Assembly: GCF_017353255.1 (NCBI RefSeq)
Contig: NZ_JAFMYU010000003.1
Coordinates: 248,001 to 312,000, forward strand
Origin: Fibrella aquatilis
Lineage (GTDB): Bacteria > Bacteroidota > Bacteroidia > Cytophagales > Spirosomataceae
Length of the DNA stretch: 64,000 nt
Direction: 5' to 3'
Part shown: in pieces, positions 35,971 through 45,507 of the stretch
How positions within the stretch are numbered: position 1 is the stretch's first letter
Layout of the letters: each line of letters begins with the position of its first letter
The notes under the pieces: model-generated
Told to the model about the DNA's origin: nothing
The model's database searches: none
Seen by the model: the letters and a program-made list of their open reading frames with translations, nothing else
Program-made: the position numbers and the translations under genes

Positions 35971-36768
35971 TCACACACGATCAGCTTGCCGGAGCTTGCG
36001 CAAGGCAGTCAGATCGGCAGTGATAGACGAATGTTCGAGGTGCTCCAGGAGAAATGTTAGGCTGATGGCGAGGCTTTTACGTTCCTTGTCGTCACTTCTC
36101 GCCTTAGCTTTCAGGTGCGCAATACGCCGTTGCAGTGCCGCAATAGTTTGCTGTTGGTTGGCTTGCTGAGCTTCGGCTTCCCGGATGGTCACAGCCAGCC
36201 ATTGGTTATACTGGTCAGCGGGAACATCTGCTTTTAGCGAGGGAAGCGCTTTTGCCAGCGTGGCAAAATCCTGCGCGTGGGCCTCCAGCATGTGTTCCGT
36301 GAAATACCGGATCAACGCGTGGTCCTGACTGGCCAGCACGCCATATTTGTTTAGCAAAATACGCGGGTAGAGTTGCTTGAAGACAAACAGTTTAGGGTCA
36401 CCTGCATTGTCGGCCATGTACTTTTTGTAACGGGCTACGGCCTCACTAGCTGGCATAGGAGCAGGCACGTTTGGCTGGGGAATAGGTATGGGGTAATCCT
36501 GCACAACCTGGCGTTGCAACTGAATAAGCCGGTTGCGACAGGTAAACGACGTGTCGCCCGGGCAAAGGCCTTCGCTACTAAGGGCTACGTCGGCCAGTGC
36601 GGTATGGCTATTGTCAATGAAATGATCCGCATCGAGCCGGTCAACGTCGGTCAGTGTGGCCATAGGCGGTAGTAACCGGACGGGCGCAGGCCTTGAGCGG
36701 TATTGATTATAAATGGATACTACGCCAAAGACGATAATGCAAAGGGATAGATAGTACGATTGTTTCAT
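35971..36768 (-). CDS. Membrane-anchored or secreted protein, member 2 of the tandem paralogue pair
   Basis: 265 residues from the ATG ending at 36768 (an upstream in-frame GTG is possible). N-terminal hydrophobic helix (YYLSLCIIVFGVVSIY) without a lipobox, so it is either a signal anchor or a cleaved peptide, unlike its lipoprotein paralogue. The core is shared: CPGDTSFTCR, DYPIPIPQPNVP, YKKYMADNAGDPKLFVFKQLYPRILLNKYGVLAS, YFTEHMLEAHAQDFATLAKALPSL, followed by a coiled coil and LRKLRQADRV. Unknown function; duplication with differing anchoring is the notable point. Confidence 0.72.
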   Translation of the reverse strand: MKQSYYLSLCIIVFGVVSIYNQYRSRPAPVRLLPPMATLTDVDRLDADHFIDNSHTALADVALSSEGLCPGDTSFTCRNRLIQLQRQVVQDYPIPIPQPNVPAPMPASEAVARYKKYMADNAGDPKLFVFKQLYPRILLNKYGVLASQDHALIRYFTEHMLEAHAQDFATLAKALPSLKADVPADQYNQWLAVTIREAEAQQANQQQTIAALQRRIAHLKAKARSDDKERKSLAISLTFLLEHLEHSSITADLTALRKLRQADRV

Positions 36769-36879
36769 CTGCTGAAGGGATAAACAGAATACGACACTCC
36801 TCAAAGATACCTAACCCAGCAAGGGATTATTCACCAGCGCCAGCGTACTACTGGTAGGCAGTATGGAAGTTTTGGCGCG

Positions 36880-36887
36880 TACTTTTG
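36880..36887 (+). promoter_or_regulatory. Candidate -7 element of hmgA (TACTTTTG)
   Basis: TACTTTTG fits TAnnTTTG exactly, 50 nt before the hmgA ATG. A second, one-base-shorter TATTTTG follows at about 36900. No clean -33 box is visible. Confidence 0.4.
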
Positions 36888-36937
36888 CCACTGACGCGCC
36901 TATTTTGCGTTAGTCTACATATACTTCGTCACAAACC

Positions 36938-38128
36938 ATGCCTATCTACCATCACCTCGGCCAACTGCCGCCCAAGCGCCACACGGTCTTCAAAAGTCCG
37001 GCGGGGGCGTTTTATTACGAACAACTCTTCGGCACAGTCGGCTTCGACGGGATGTCGTCGCTGCTGTATCACCTCCACCGCCCCACGCAGGTACAGGCCG
37101 TACTCGACCCCGTCGATCTCCGCCCGTCATTGGCGGTAGAACATAACATCATGTCGCGGAAGCTGATCGGGTTTGACGTGGCCCCGGTCGATGATTTTTT
37201 GCAAAGCCGTACGCCATTGCTCGTCAACAACGACGTGGTCATTGGCGTGGCGGCCCCGCGCCAGTCGCTTACAGACTATTTCTACAAAAACGCCGACGCC
37301 GACGAACTGCTGTTTGTGCACCGGGGTACGGGTACGCTGCATACGTTGCTGGGCCAGATTCCATTTGTGCCGGGCGATTACCTGCTCATTCCTAGAGGCA
37401 TGATCTACCAGATTGCGTTTAACGAAACAGGCCCTGCCGATGCCGATTCGACAGGTAACCGGCTGTTCTACGTGGAGTCGACCTCGCCGATGTACACGCC
37501 TAAACGCTACCGGAATCACTTTGGTCAGCAACTGGAACACTCGCCCTATTCGGAGCGCGACCTAAAGCTGCCTCAGGATCTGGAAACTCACGATGAGCGG
37601 GGCGACTTTGTCCTGAAAATCAAGAAAGAAGGCATCCTGCACACGCTGGTATACGATTACCACCCCTTCGATGTGGTGGGCTGGGATGGCTACAATTTCC
37701 CCTACGGCATTTCGATTCACGATTTTGAACCCATCACGGGCCGCATTCACCAGCCGCCACCGGTGCATCAGATGTTCGAGACGAAGGCCTGCGTGGTCTG
37801 TTCCTTTGTGCCCCGTTTGTTCGATTACCACCCGCAGGCCATTCCAGCCCCCTACAACCACAGCAACATCGACTCTGACGAGGTACTGTATTATGTCGAT
37901 GGCAACTTCATGTCGCGCAACGGTATAGGTCCGGGCGTGCTAACGCTGCATCCGGGGGGCATTCCGCACGGCCCGCACCCCGGCGCCATGGAACGCAGCA
38001 TTGGCAAAACCGGCACCGACGAACTCGCCGTGATGGTCGACACGTTCCGCTCCCTACGCCTCACCACCCAGGCTATGGGTATTGATGACGGCGTGTATTT
38101 TCAATCGTGGCGGGAGGAAGGGAAGTAA
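36938..38128 (+). CDS. hmgA: Homogentisate 1,2-dioxygenase
   Basis: 396 residues; opens the aromatic ring of homogentisate to maleylacetoacetate with a non-haem Fe(II) in the cytosol, in tyrosine and phenylalanine breakdown. Cupin-type signatures: DELLFVHRGTGTLHTLLGQIPFVPGDYLLIPRGMIYQI, SPYSERDLKLP, and the iron-site region VLYYVDGNFMSRNGIGPGVLTLHPGGIPHGPHPGA. Shorter than the ~440-residue eukaryotic enzyme, normal for this bacterial branch. fahA follows after palindrome P11; maleylacetoacetate isomerase and 4-HPPD genes are not in the window. Confidence 0.93.
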   Translation: MPIYHHLGQLPPKRHTVFKSPAGAFYYEQLFGTVGFDGMSSLLYHLHRPTQVQAVLDPVDLRPSLAVEHNIMSRKLIGFDVAPVDDFLQSRTPLLVNNDVVIGVAAPRQSLTDYFYKNADADELLFVHRGTGTLHTLLGQIPFVPGDYLLIPRGMIYQIAFNETGPADADSTGNRLFYVESTSPMYTPKRYRNHFGQQLEHSPYSERDLKLPQDLETHDERGDFVLKIKKEGILHTLVYDYHPFDVVGWDGYNFPYGISIHDFEPITGRIHQPPPVHQMFETKACVVCSFVPRLFDYHPQAIPAPYNHSNIDSDEVLYYVDGNFMSRNGIGPGVLTLHPGGIPHGPHPGAMERSIGKTGTDELAVMVDTFRSLRLTTQAMGIDDGVYFQSWREEGK

Positions 38129-38227
38129 GGGTTTGATTGTTTGTCTGTTTGTTGGTTTGTCTGATGCTGACGCCAATGAGTGTTCGCACTTGACAGACAA
38201 ACACTAAACTAACAAACAGACAAACCC
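38128..38227. repeat. Intergenic palindrome P11 (imperfect, repeat-slipped arms)
   Basis: GGGTTTG and GTTTGTCTG blocks on the left (38129-38163) face CAGACAAAC and CAAACCC blocks on the right (38193-38227). The arms are made of short reiterated GTTTGT-type words and align only when shifted, as if a word had been gained or lost. The left inner part carries GCTGACGC, with no intact partner. Confidence 0.75.
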
Positions 38228-38251
38228 ACAGACAGTCGAACATTTTTCCCC

Positions 38252-39478
38252 ATGCATCCCGATTTTACCCTTCATAACCTGCCGTTTGGCATTTTTAATA
38301 CCGTCAACAGCGAACCCCGCGTAGGGGTAGCTTTTGGCGACCAGATCATCGACATGGCCCTGGCATCTAACTGGGCCATTTTTGATGACTTTTTGACCAA
38401 CAAGCAGAAAGAAGCTTTTGAACAGCCGTTTCTCAACGACTTTATCCGCCTGGGTCGGCCTGTTTGGCGGCGGGTTCGGGAGGTGTTACAGCTAGCGCTC
38501 ACGAAACCTACGTTGCAATGCCAACTGCCCGCACATGCGTTTGTGCCCATGGCCGAGGCCACCATGCACCTGCCCGTTCAGATTGGCGACTACACTGATT
38601 TCTATTCCAGCATCGACCACGCCACCAACGTGGGCAAGATGTTTCGCGACCCGGCCAATGCGCTCCTGCCCAACTGGCGGCACCTGCCGGTGGGGTATCA
38701 TGGGCGGGCATCGTCGGTGGTGGTGTCGGGCACGGATATCCGGCGGCCCAGTGGGCAAATGATGCCAAAAGGCGCTACGCAGCCCGTTTTTGGGCTAAGC
38801 CGTCGGCTCGATTTTGAGCTGGAAACGGCCTTTATTGTGGGCAAAGACAGCCCCCTGGGTACAGCCCTGACCCCCGCCGATTTCGACGAACACGTGTTTG
38901 GCATGGTGCTGTTTAATGACTGGTCGGCGCGGGACATTCAGCAGTGGGAGTACGTGCCGCTGGGGCCTTTTTTGGGTAAAAGTTTTGGCTCGTCGATGTC
39001 GCCCTGGGTAGTAACGATGGAGGCTTTGGCCCCGTTTCGCGTGCCGGGCTACGAGCAGGACCCCACGCCACTGCCTTACTTGCAGGAGACCAACCCGCTG
39101 CCCAACCTCGACATTAACCTGGAGGTGGTCCTGGCCACCTCAACGGGGGACGCCGATTCGGGGCAAACGGTCATTTCGCGTTCGAATCAGCGTTTTTTGT
39201 ATTGGTCGCAGGCGCAGCAGCTGACGCACCATACGGTCAACGGCTGCAACATCCGGGTGGGCGATCTGATGGCATCGGGTACTATTTCGGGGCCGGAACG
39301 GTCATCGTGGGGATCGCTGCTGGAACTGTCGTGGGGTGGGGCCGAACCTCTCGCCCTGGCCAACGGCGATACGCGTACCTTTCTGGAAGACGGCGACACC
39401 GTCACGTTCCGGGCCTGGGCGGGCGAAGGCGAACACCGTATCGGTTTCGGCGAAGTCACGGGCCGAATTGTGGGCTAA
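38252..39478 (+). CDS. fahA: Fumarylacetoacetase
   Basis: 408 residues, close to the usual 410-420. Hydrolyses fumarylacetoacetate to fumarate and acetoacetate, the last step of tyrosine catabolism, cytosolic. N-terminal SH3-like domain (LPFGIFNTVNSEPRVGVAFGDQIIDMA) and catalytic FAH domain with DYTDFYSSIDHATNVGKMFR (Ca ligand and catalytic His), LDFELETAFIVGKDSPLG, MVLFNDWSARDIQQWEYVPLGPFLGKSFGSSMSPWVV. Directly after hmgA on the same strand; a second tyrosine-pathway step is therefore encoded here. Confidence 0.96.
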   Translation: MHPDFTLHNLPFGIFNTVNSEPRVGVAFGDQIIDMALASNWAIFDDFLTNKQKEAFEQPFLNDFIRLGRPVWRRVREVLQLALTKPTLQCQLPAHAFVPMAEATMHLPVQIGDYTDFYSSIDHATNVGKMFRDPANALLPNWRHLPVGYHGRASSVVVSGTDIRRPSGQMMPKGATQPVFGLSRRLDFELETAFIVGKDSPLGTALTPADFDEHVFGMVLFNDWSARDIQQWEYVPLGPFLGKSFGSSMSPWVVTMEALAPFRVPGYEQDPTPLPYLQETNPLPNLDINLEVVLATSTGDADSGQTVISRSNQRFLYWSQAQQLTHHTVNGCNIRVGDLMASGTISGPERSSWGSLLELSWGGAEPLALANGDTRTFLEDGDTVTFRAWAGEGEHRIGFGEVTGRIVG

Positions 39479-39495
39479 TCAAAAAAACACGACCA

Positions 39496-41913
39496 ATGCG
39501 CTTTATTCCTTTTCTGTTTCTGCTTGCCACGGCTGCCTGTGGTCAGGATCTACGTACCAAAGGCCTGCAACAGCCGGTTGAGGTGCTACGCGACACATGG
39601 GGTGTGAACCACATATACGCCAAGAATGAGCACGACCTGTTCTTTGCGCAGGGGTATCTGGCGGCGCAGGACCGGCTGTTTCAGTTGGAACTCTGGCGGC
39701 GGCAGGCCACCGGCACCGTGGCTGAACTGCTTGGTCCGCAAGAACTTAAGCGCGATGTTGGTACGCGGCTGTTTATGTTTCGGCCTCAGAACCTAGATGC
39801 TGAACTGAACCGCTACCACCCCCACGGCAGCCAGATTGTGCGGGCGTTTGTGGCGGGCATCAACGCCTACGTAACGGAGATCAACCAAACACCCGAAAAA
39901 CTGCCCTTCGAGTTTAAGACTCTAAATACCCAGCCCGGACTATGGACGCCGGAGGTGGTCATCAGCCGCCATCAGGGCCTGCTTAGCAACATCCGCGATG
40001 AACTAAATTTCGGTCGGCTGGTGCATCTCATCGGGGCCGACAGCCTGCGGGCGTTACAGTGGTTTCACCCAGTAGCTACCAAAGATAGAGACGATAAATC
40101 GCCCGACCTGACGCTGCATGTAGATGGCAAAGGACTGATGCAGCACATTTTAGGTCTGTACGAAGCCTTCCGCCTGCCCATCCGGTTTAGCAAAGCCGAC
40201 AAGACCCTGGGCGTAACCATGGAAGACGACGCGCTCAATAGGAGGGGTAAGGATTTGGACGGTTTGAAGCAGGCCGAAACCGATGCCTGGTTTGACGCAG
40301 AAAAGCAGTTTGTGGGGTCGAACAATTGGGCTATTTCGGGGCAGAAATCGGCGAGTGGGTACCCCATGCTGGCCAATGACCCCCACCGGGCGCAGTCGGT
40401 GCCCTCGCTGCGGTACTGGGCGCACCTGAACGCACCGGGTTGGAACGTGATTGGTGCGGGTGAGCCTACACTGCCGGGCATATCTATTGGCCATAATGAC
40501 TACGGCGCGTGGGGCCTTACCATCTTCGACACGGACAATGAAGACCTGTACGTCTACGACATTAACCCCGCCAACGCCAACCAGTATCGGTACAAGGGCC
40601 GCTGGGAAACCATGCGCACCCGCCGCGAAACTATTGCTGTGAAGGGGCAGGCGGCCCAAACCATCAAGCTGAAATACACCCGCCACGGGCCGGTGGTGTT
40701 TGAAGACGGCCCTTCCCACAAAGCCTATGCCGTGCGGGCGGGCTGGCTCGAACCGGGCTGCTCGCCCTACCTGGCTAGCCTGCGCATGAATCAGGCCCGG
40801 TCGTGGACCGAGTTTCGGCAGGCGTGTCTGGCTAGCCGGGTGCCGGGTGAAAACATGATCTGGAGCGATCCCAAAGGCACCATTGGCTGGCAGGCGGTGG
40901 GGCTGGCCCCCATCCGAAAAAACTGGACGGGGCTGGTGCCCGTACCCGGCGATGGTCGCTACGAGTGGGCCGGTTTTTTACCCATCGACCAGTTGCCGCA
41001 TTCCGAAAATCCCCAGTCGGGTGTGATCGTGACGGCCAATAACAACCTGACGCCCACCGACTTTCCGCACCGCGATGCCATTGGTTGGGTGTGGGCTAGC
41101 CCTTCGCGGGCGCAACGCATTGAAGAGGTGCTGAGCGACGGCAAGCGCAAGACCGTGAGCGATTTCATGCGCCTGCAAGCTGACTATATAGCCCTACCCG
41201 CCCGCACGCTGGTGCCCCTGCTGGAACCTCTTTCGGCAGAAGAACAGACCACCGAACAGGCGTTGGCGTACCTCCGCAAGTGGAACTACTCGCTCGATAT
41301 GAACTCGGTAGCGGCATCTATCTATGTGGGTTTTGAAGCCAGCCTACGCCGTGCCTTCGCCGACCTGACCATCCCTGCCGATGCCAAACCGTACCTAAAA
41401 TCGGTTCCCACCAAACGCATCCTGGACTGGGCAGTGTCGCCGCAGTTGATTCTCCATCAGGCCATTAACCGCGACAGCCTGCTGTTGGCCTGCGTGGCGC
41501 AGTCAGTGGCCGATTTAACGCAGCGATTGGGACCAGACATGGAAACGTGGGTGTACGGGCAGCGCACCAACAAGCACATCACCCTCACCCACACCCTCAG
41601 CGACCTGGTAGGCGACGAGCAGCGGAAGCGAATTAACCTGGGACCCGTACCTCGAGGCGGCTACAGCGAAACCGTGAACGTGACGGGAAGTGGCCTGAAT
41701 CAGGAGCATGGCGCGTCGTTTCGGATTGTGATGGACACCGAAGACTGGGACCGCACGATGGGTATCAATACGCCCGGTCAGTCGGGCAACCCCGACAGTC
41801 CTCATTACCGCGACTTATTCCCCCTCTGGGCTGAAAACAGCTATTTTCCCGTGTTTTTTACCCGCAAAAGGATTGAGCAGGTAACAGAGAGCAAGATGGT
41901 TTTGAAACCGTAG
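39496..41913 (+). CDS. Penicillin acylase family (Ntn-hydrolase) lipoprotein
   Basis: 805 residues from the ATG at 39496; the frame is open further upstream inside fahA but that stretch has no coding character. Lipoprotein signal MRFIPFLFLLATAACG. Alpha-chain block VEVLRDTWGVNHIYAKNEHDLFFAQGYLAAQDRLFQLELWRRQATG, then the autocatalytic site at GSNNWAI (about residue 273-279, Ser becomes the N-terminal nucleophile of the beta chain) and GHNDYGAWGLT. Hydrolyses an amide; in the family substrates are beta-lactams or acyl-homoserine lactones, here unknown. It follows fahA by 17 bp, probably co-transcribed. Confidence 0.92.
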   Translation: MRFIPFLFLLATAACGQDLRTKGLQQPVEVLRDTWGVNHIYAKNEHDLFFAQGYLAAQDRLFQLELWRRQATGTVAELLGPQELKRDVGTRLFMFRPQNLDAELNRYHPHGSQIVRAFVAGINAYVTEINQTPEKLPFEFKTLNTQPGLWTPEVVISRHQGLLSNIRDELNFGRLVHLIGADSLRALQWFHPVATKDRDDKSPDLTLHVDGKGLMQHILGLYEAFRLPIRFSKADKTLGVTMEDDALNRRGKDLDGLKQAETDAWFDAEKQFVGSNNWAISGQKSASGYPMLANDPHRAQSVPSLRYWAHLNAPGWNVIGAGEPTLPGISIGHNDYGAWGLTIFDTDNEDLYVYDINPANANQYRYKGRWETMRTRRETIAVKGQAAQTIKLKYTRHGPVVFEDGPSHKAYAVRAGWLEPGCSPYLASLRMNQARSWTEFRQACLASRVPGENMIWSDPKGTIGWQAVGLAPIRKNWTGLVPVPGDGRYEWAGFLPIDQLPHSENPQSGVIVTANNNLTPTDFPHRDAIGWVWASPSRAQRIEEVLSDGKRKTVSDFMRLQADYIALPARTLVPLLEPLSAEEQTTEQALAYLRKWNYSLDMNSVAASIYVGFEASLRRAFADLTIPADAKPYLKSVPTKRILDWAVSPQLILHQAINRDSLLLACVAQSVADLTQRLGPDMETWVYGQRTNKHITLTHTLSDLVGDEQRKRINLGPVPRGGYSETVNVTGSGLNQEHGASFRIVMDTEDWDRTMGINTPGQSGNPDSPHYRDLFPLWAENSYFPVFFTRKRIEQVTESKMVLKP

Positions 41914-42010
41914 ACTGGTCATTAGTCATTACGCTTCGCTGTCATTGGTCATTTGTTGTATTCAGCTGCCAATGACCAATGACAGCGAAGCGTAATGACT
42001 AATGACCAGT
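41914..42010. repeat. Intergenic palindrome P12 (40-bp perfect stem, stop to stop)
   Basis: Arms 41914-41953 and 41971-42010 are perfect inverted copies with a 17-nt loop. Heptads GGTCATT/AGTCATT surround a core ACGCTTCGCTGT. The palindrome begins on the base after the penicillin-acylase stop codon and ends on the base before the kinase stop codon, so the gap is nothing but the palindrome. Confidence 0.97.
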
Positions 42011-45000
42011 TCACACCGGCAAATACACGCTGAAAGTGGCTCCCTGGTTGGGCTGGCTGGTTACGGTGATGGCTCCACCATGGTTGGCTACCACTTTTTC
42101 GCAGATGGCCAGCCCGATGCCCGTACCCGCAAACTGCCCGCGACCGTGTAGCCGCTGAAACACCTGGAAAATACGATCTGCATATTTCTCGTCGAACCCA
42201 ATCCCGTTATCGGCCACGTCGATGCGGTAGTAGGTGTCGGCTTCGCGTGCTGGCTTAAGTATGTGGGGCAGGGCGGCGGCGGGTAGGGTATGTACCGTGA
42301 TGTTCACCTGGGGCGGAATACCTGGGCGAGTAAATTTCAGGGCATTGCTGAGCAGGTTTTGAAAAAGCTGACCCAATTGCGAGGCATCACCCTGGACGGT
42401 GGGGAGTGGCACCACCTCGATCACTGCCTTGGTCTCCTGAATGCGCAAATCGAGATCGAGCAGAGCGTTGGAAACAACGGTTGTCAATGACACACGGGTG
42501 GTGGCCTCCTGCCGGGTCGAGATGCGCGAAAACGTCAGCAGGTCCTGAATAAGTATCGACATCCGGTTGGCCGAGGCCTTCATCCGATCCAGCAGGTCGC
42601 CACCATCGCCTAGTTTATCACCATACTGAGTTGAGATCAGCGTGCCGAATGACTGAATCTTGCGGAGCGGTTCCTGCAAATCGTGCGAGGCCACGTAGGC
42701 AAACTGCTGAAGATTCTGATTCGACCGTTCCAGGTCACGCACTGAGGCCTGCAATTGCTGGGTGCGTTCGGCCACTTTCCGTTCCAGTTCGGCTTCAAGT
42801 TCTTTCTGCTGCTGAATATCGGTGGCCGTGCCGACCCATTGGATAATCTGACCCGATTCGTCGGACAGGGGCCGGGCGCGGTTAAGGTGCCAGCGATATA
42901 CGCCGTCGGCCCGTTTGTAGCGGTTTTCGACCACAAACTCTTCGTCGGTAGCTAAGGCGTGCTGATAACGGGCTACTGTCTGGGCCACATCGTCTGGGTG
43001 AACCACGGCCTGCCAGCCCCAGTCGCGGGTTTGTTCAAACGTCAGGCCCGTATAATCGTACCACCGCTGGTTGTAGAAATCAACATCGCCTGTTGGGGTG
43101 TTGGTCCAGGTCATCTGCGACATGGATTCGAGCAGGGTACGGAACTGCCGCGCACTTTCTTCAATTTTCTGGCGGGCCAGCACTTGCTGGGTCACGTCGG
43201 TGGCAATGACAAACACACCTGAGATCGAGCCATCTGCTTCATACTGGGGCTGATAGGTCAGGTCAACGTAAATTGTCTGTAGCTGACCCTGCCGCAGCAG
43301 TTGTGCCGCCACCTCATTGGCAATGAATGGCTTGCCGGTTTCTATTACTTCGTTCAGCAGTTGGTCGAACCCCTGCCCGGCCAGTTCAGGCATCGCCTCC
43401 AGCATGGGTCTGCCAAGCAGTTCGTCGGGGGCACGTCCGGTCAATACGCCATAGAACGGGTTTACCAGACTAAACGTGAGGTTTTCTTTTTGAATAATGG
43501 CAATGCCTACCGGCGACCGCTCAAACAGGGCCAATAACTGCCGTTGACTTGACTCAACCTTCTGCCTGGCCATCAGGCTCTCTGTTACGTCAACGGCCAT
43601 GTTCATAATGGCATAGACTTCCCCATTATTGGTAAAAAGGGGTTTATAAGTGTAATCGAAATAATACGTACGCAGAATTCCATCAACTAGTAGCGTAGCT
43701 TTTTCTGCTGTGGCAACATAGGGTTTGCCCGTGGTGAACACCTGGTCAAGAATGGCTAAGAAGGGCTGGCCGTCTAGCTCAGGCAGGGCCTTGGCAAGAG
43801 GCTGACCAAGCACCGATCGGTCTTTGCCCCAATAGGTAATGATCGTGTCGTTGGCTACTTCGATCACCAGATCACGACCCACCAGCAGGCAGGTTGCTAC
43901 CGGCGCTTCTTCAATCAGCGACCGGAACTTGGCTTCGCTACTGCGCAGGGCTACTGCTGCTTCCCGTTGCCGGTTGATGTTGGTATGTACCCCCACCCAC
44001 TCGCGGATCGAGCCATCGGTGTTGAGCAAAGGAATGGCCCGTACCGAGAACAACTCATAATGTCCCGCCGCTATCCTTACCCGATGCTCGAATACAAACA
44101 TACTGCGTTGCGCAAGCGCCTGTTCCCAGGCCGCAATGGTTGGCTGTATATCGTCGGGGTGAACGGCTTTGGCCCAGCCGTAGCCCTGGTAGTCGTTGTA
44201 CTGCTGCCCCGTCAGACTGCTCCAGCCAGGTTGTTCGCCTTCCATTTCGCCAATGGCGTTGTTGGTCCACAGGATACCTTCAACGGCAGTGATAGCGGCC
44301 TGAAACCGTTGTTCACTGGCCCGCAGCGCTTCTTCGGCCTTTATTCGCTCGGTAAGGTCCCTGGCCACTGCAAACATGTGGGGTTTGCCATCCAGCAACA
44401 GCCCGCCCATATTTACCTCAACAGGGTAGGTAATGCCGTCTTTACGGCGGTGGATGGTTTCAAAGGGTGGTATCTTTTCGGTCTGTGACCGGGCAAAGGC
44501 TGCGGTAAATACAGTGTCGTTATAGATTAGGTCTACGTCGGGGACTCGCAACGTCTGGGCTTCTTCGGCAGTGTAGCCCCAGCGATCAAGGGCCAGTTGG
44601 TTGAGGTAGGCGAATGTACCATCTTCGCGCATCAGGATAAAGGGGTCCGAAGCGTTTTCGACCATGTACCGGAAGCGGGTGAGTGCTGCTTCTGACTGGC
44701 GCAACTGGTTAGCAGCCATCACCTGTTGCGTGGTTTCGGTGCAGGTTACCAGCACACCGGCTGTCTGGCCTTCATCGTTATAAGCCGGGCCGTAACTGAA
44801 GGTCCAGTATACGTCTTCAAGCTGGCCATTGCGGTGAATGGGCACCAGCTGATTTTCGTACCAGACTGGCTCGGCCGTGGTTATGACTTGCTCAATCAGG
44901 GGACCAATGAACGACCAGATTTCTGGCCATACGGCTTTGGCAGGCCTTCCAATGGCAGGGTGTTTACCAGTTTGTCCCAGGCTAGGCCGGTAAGCGTCGT

Positions 45001-45205
45001 TATAAAAACACGTCAGCTCGTCGCCCCAGAACAAAAACATGGGGAATGCCGAATGCAACACAATACCCAAAGTGGTCTGCAGACTTAGCGGCCAGGCGTC
45101 GGGTGGACCGAGGGGCGTTTGGGTCCAGTTGAATTCGCGGGTTAGCTGGCCCAACTCCCCGCCACCGTTCAGAAATGAGTATTGGCGTGTAGTGGTAGGG
45201 GTCAT
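42011..45205 (-). CDS. Multi-PAS sensor histidine kinase
   Basis: 1064 residues from the ATG ending at 45205. An N-terminal PAS-like sensor (GGGELGQLTREFNWTQTPLGPPDAWPLSLQTTLGIVLHSAFPMFLFWGDELTCFYNDAY) is followed by about five more PAS/PAC units, each ending in the PAC pattern (for example WVGVHTNINRQREAAVAL, IQWVGTATDIQQQKELEAEL). Then HisKA with the phospho-acceptor in QQFAYVASHDLQEPLRKI (His about residue 840) and an ATPase domain (NALKFT, DNGIGFDEKYADRIFQVFQRLHGRGQFAGTGIGLAICEKVV). No membrane segment, so a cytosolic sensor. No cognate regulator is adjacent. Confidence 0.92.
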   Translation of the reverse strand: MTPTTTRQYSFLNGGGELGQLTREFNWTQTPLGPPDAWPLSLQTTLGIVLHSAFPMFLFWGDELTCFYNDAYRPSLGQTGKHPAIGRPAKAVWPEIWSFIGPLIEQVITTAEPVWYENQLVPIHRNGQLEDVYWTFSYGPAYNDEGQTAGVLVTCTETTQQVMAANQLRQSEAALTRFRYMVENASDPFILMREDGTFAYLNQLALDRWGYTAEEAQTLRVPDVDLIYNDTVFTAAFARSQTEKIPPFETIHRRKDGITYPVEVNMGGLLLDGKPHMFAVARDLTERIKAEEALRASEQRFQAAITAVEGILWTNNAIGEMEGEQPGWSSLTGQQYNDYQGYGWAKAVHPDDIQPTIAAWEQALAQRSMFVFEHRVRIAAGHYELFSVRAIPLLNTDGSIREWVGVHTNINRQREAAVALRSSEAKFRSLIEEAPVATCLLVGRDLVIEVANDTIITYWGKDRSVLGQPLAKALPELDGQPFLAILDQVFTTGKPYVATAEKATLLVDGILRTYYFDYTYKPLFTNNGEVYAIMNMAVDVTESLMARQKVESSQRQLLALFERSPVGIAIIQKENLTFSLVNPFYGVLTGRAPDELLGRPMLEAMPELAGQGFDQLLNEVIETGKPFIANEVAAQLLRQGQLQTIYVDLTYQPQYEADGSISGVFVIATDVTQQVLARQKIEESARQFRTLLESMSQMTWTNTPTGDVDFYNQRWYDYTGLTFEQTRDWGWQAVVHPDDVAQTVARYQHALATDEEFVVENRYKRADGVYRWHLNRARPLSDESGQIIQWVGTATDIQQQKELEAELERKVAERTQQLQASVRDLERSNQNLQQFAYVASHDLQEPLRKIQSFGTLISTQYGDKLGDGGDLLDRMKASANRMSILIQDLLTFSRISTRQEATTRVSLTTVVSNALLDLDLRIQETKAVIEVVPLPTVQGDASQLGQLFQNLLSNALKFTRPGIPPQVNITVHTLPAAALPHILKPAREADTYYRIDVADNGIGFDEKYADRIFQVFQRLHGRGQFAGTGIGLAICEKVVANHGGAITVTSQPNQGATFSVYLPV

Positions 45206-45507
45206 AAAATGATGGCTGAATAGCGGCTTAAAATAATAGCAAATCGGCATCAGGAAGTAATCATTGGCCGGAATTCCATTCTGCGGGCTTTGCCAACCAG
45301 GCCTACGCTGCCATTGTATGGCGCGATAGCTTTAGCCCTGCATCAGGATAAAATTGACCCGGTTTACCTTTTAGCCGGTAGGACCTATTGAATTTTACCC
45401 TGCTGCTGCGGTTTGTTGATCGCCTGGGGTTGCTTTCCGGCTGAATCGCCTAATTTTAGCTTTTGCTACGTATGGCATTACCTCTCTAAACCCACGAAAC
45501 TGTTTTC

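Noticed and set aside
38128-38230. CRISPR-like array of GTTTGT words
   Set aside because: No regular repeat-spacer unit; the words are reiterated within palindrome arms and there are no cas genes in the window.
39202-39495. A 98-codon in-frame extension ahead of the penicillin-acylase gene
   Set aside because: It lies inside fahA in another frame; the ATG at 39496 starts a perfect lipoprotein signal and follows the fahA stop by 17 bp.
45251-45507. Possible gene or RNA in the gap between the multi-PAS kinase and the symporter
   Set aside because: No frame with coding character, no tRNA-like or hairpin structure; only weak promoter-like T-rich sequence near 45455-45470.
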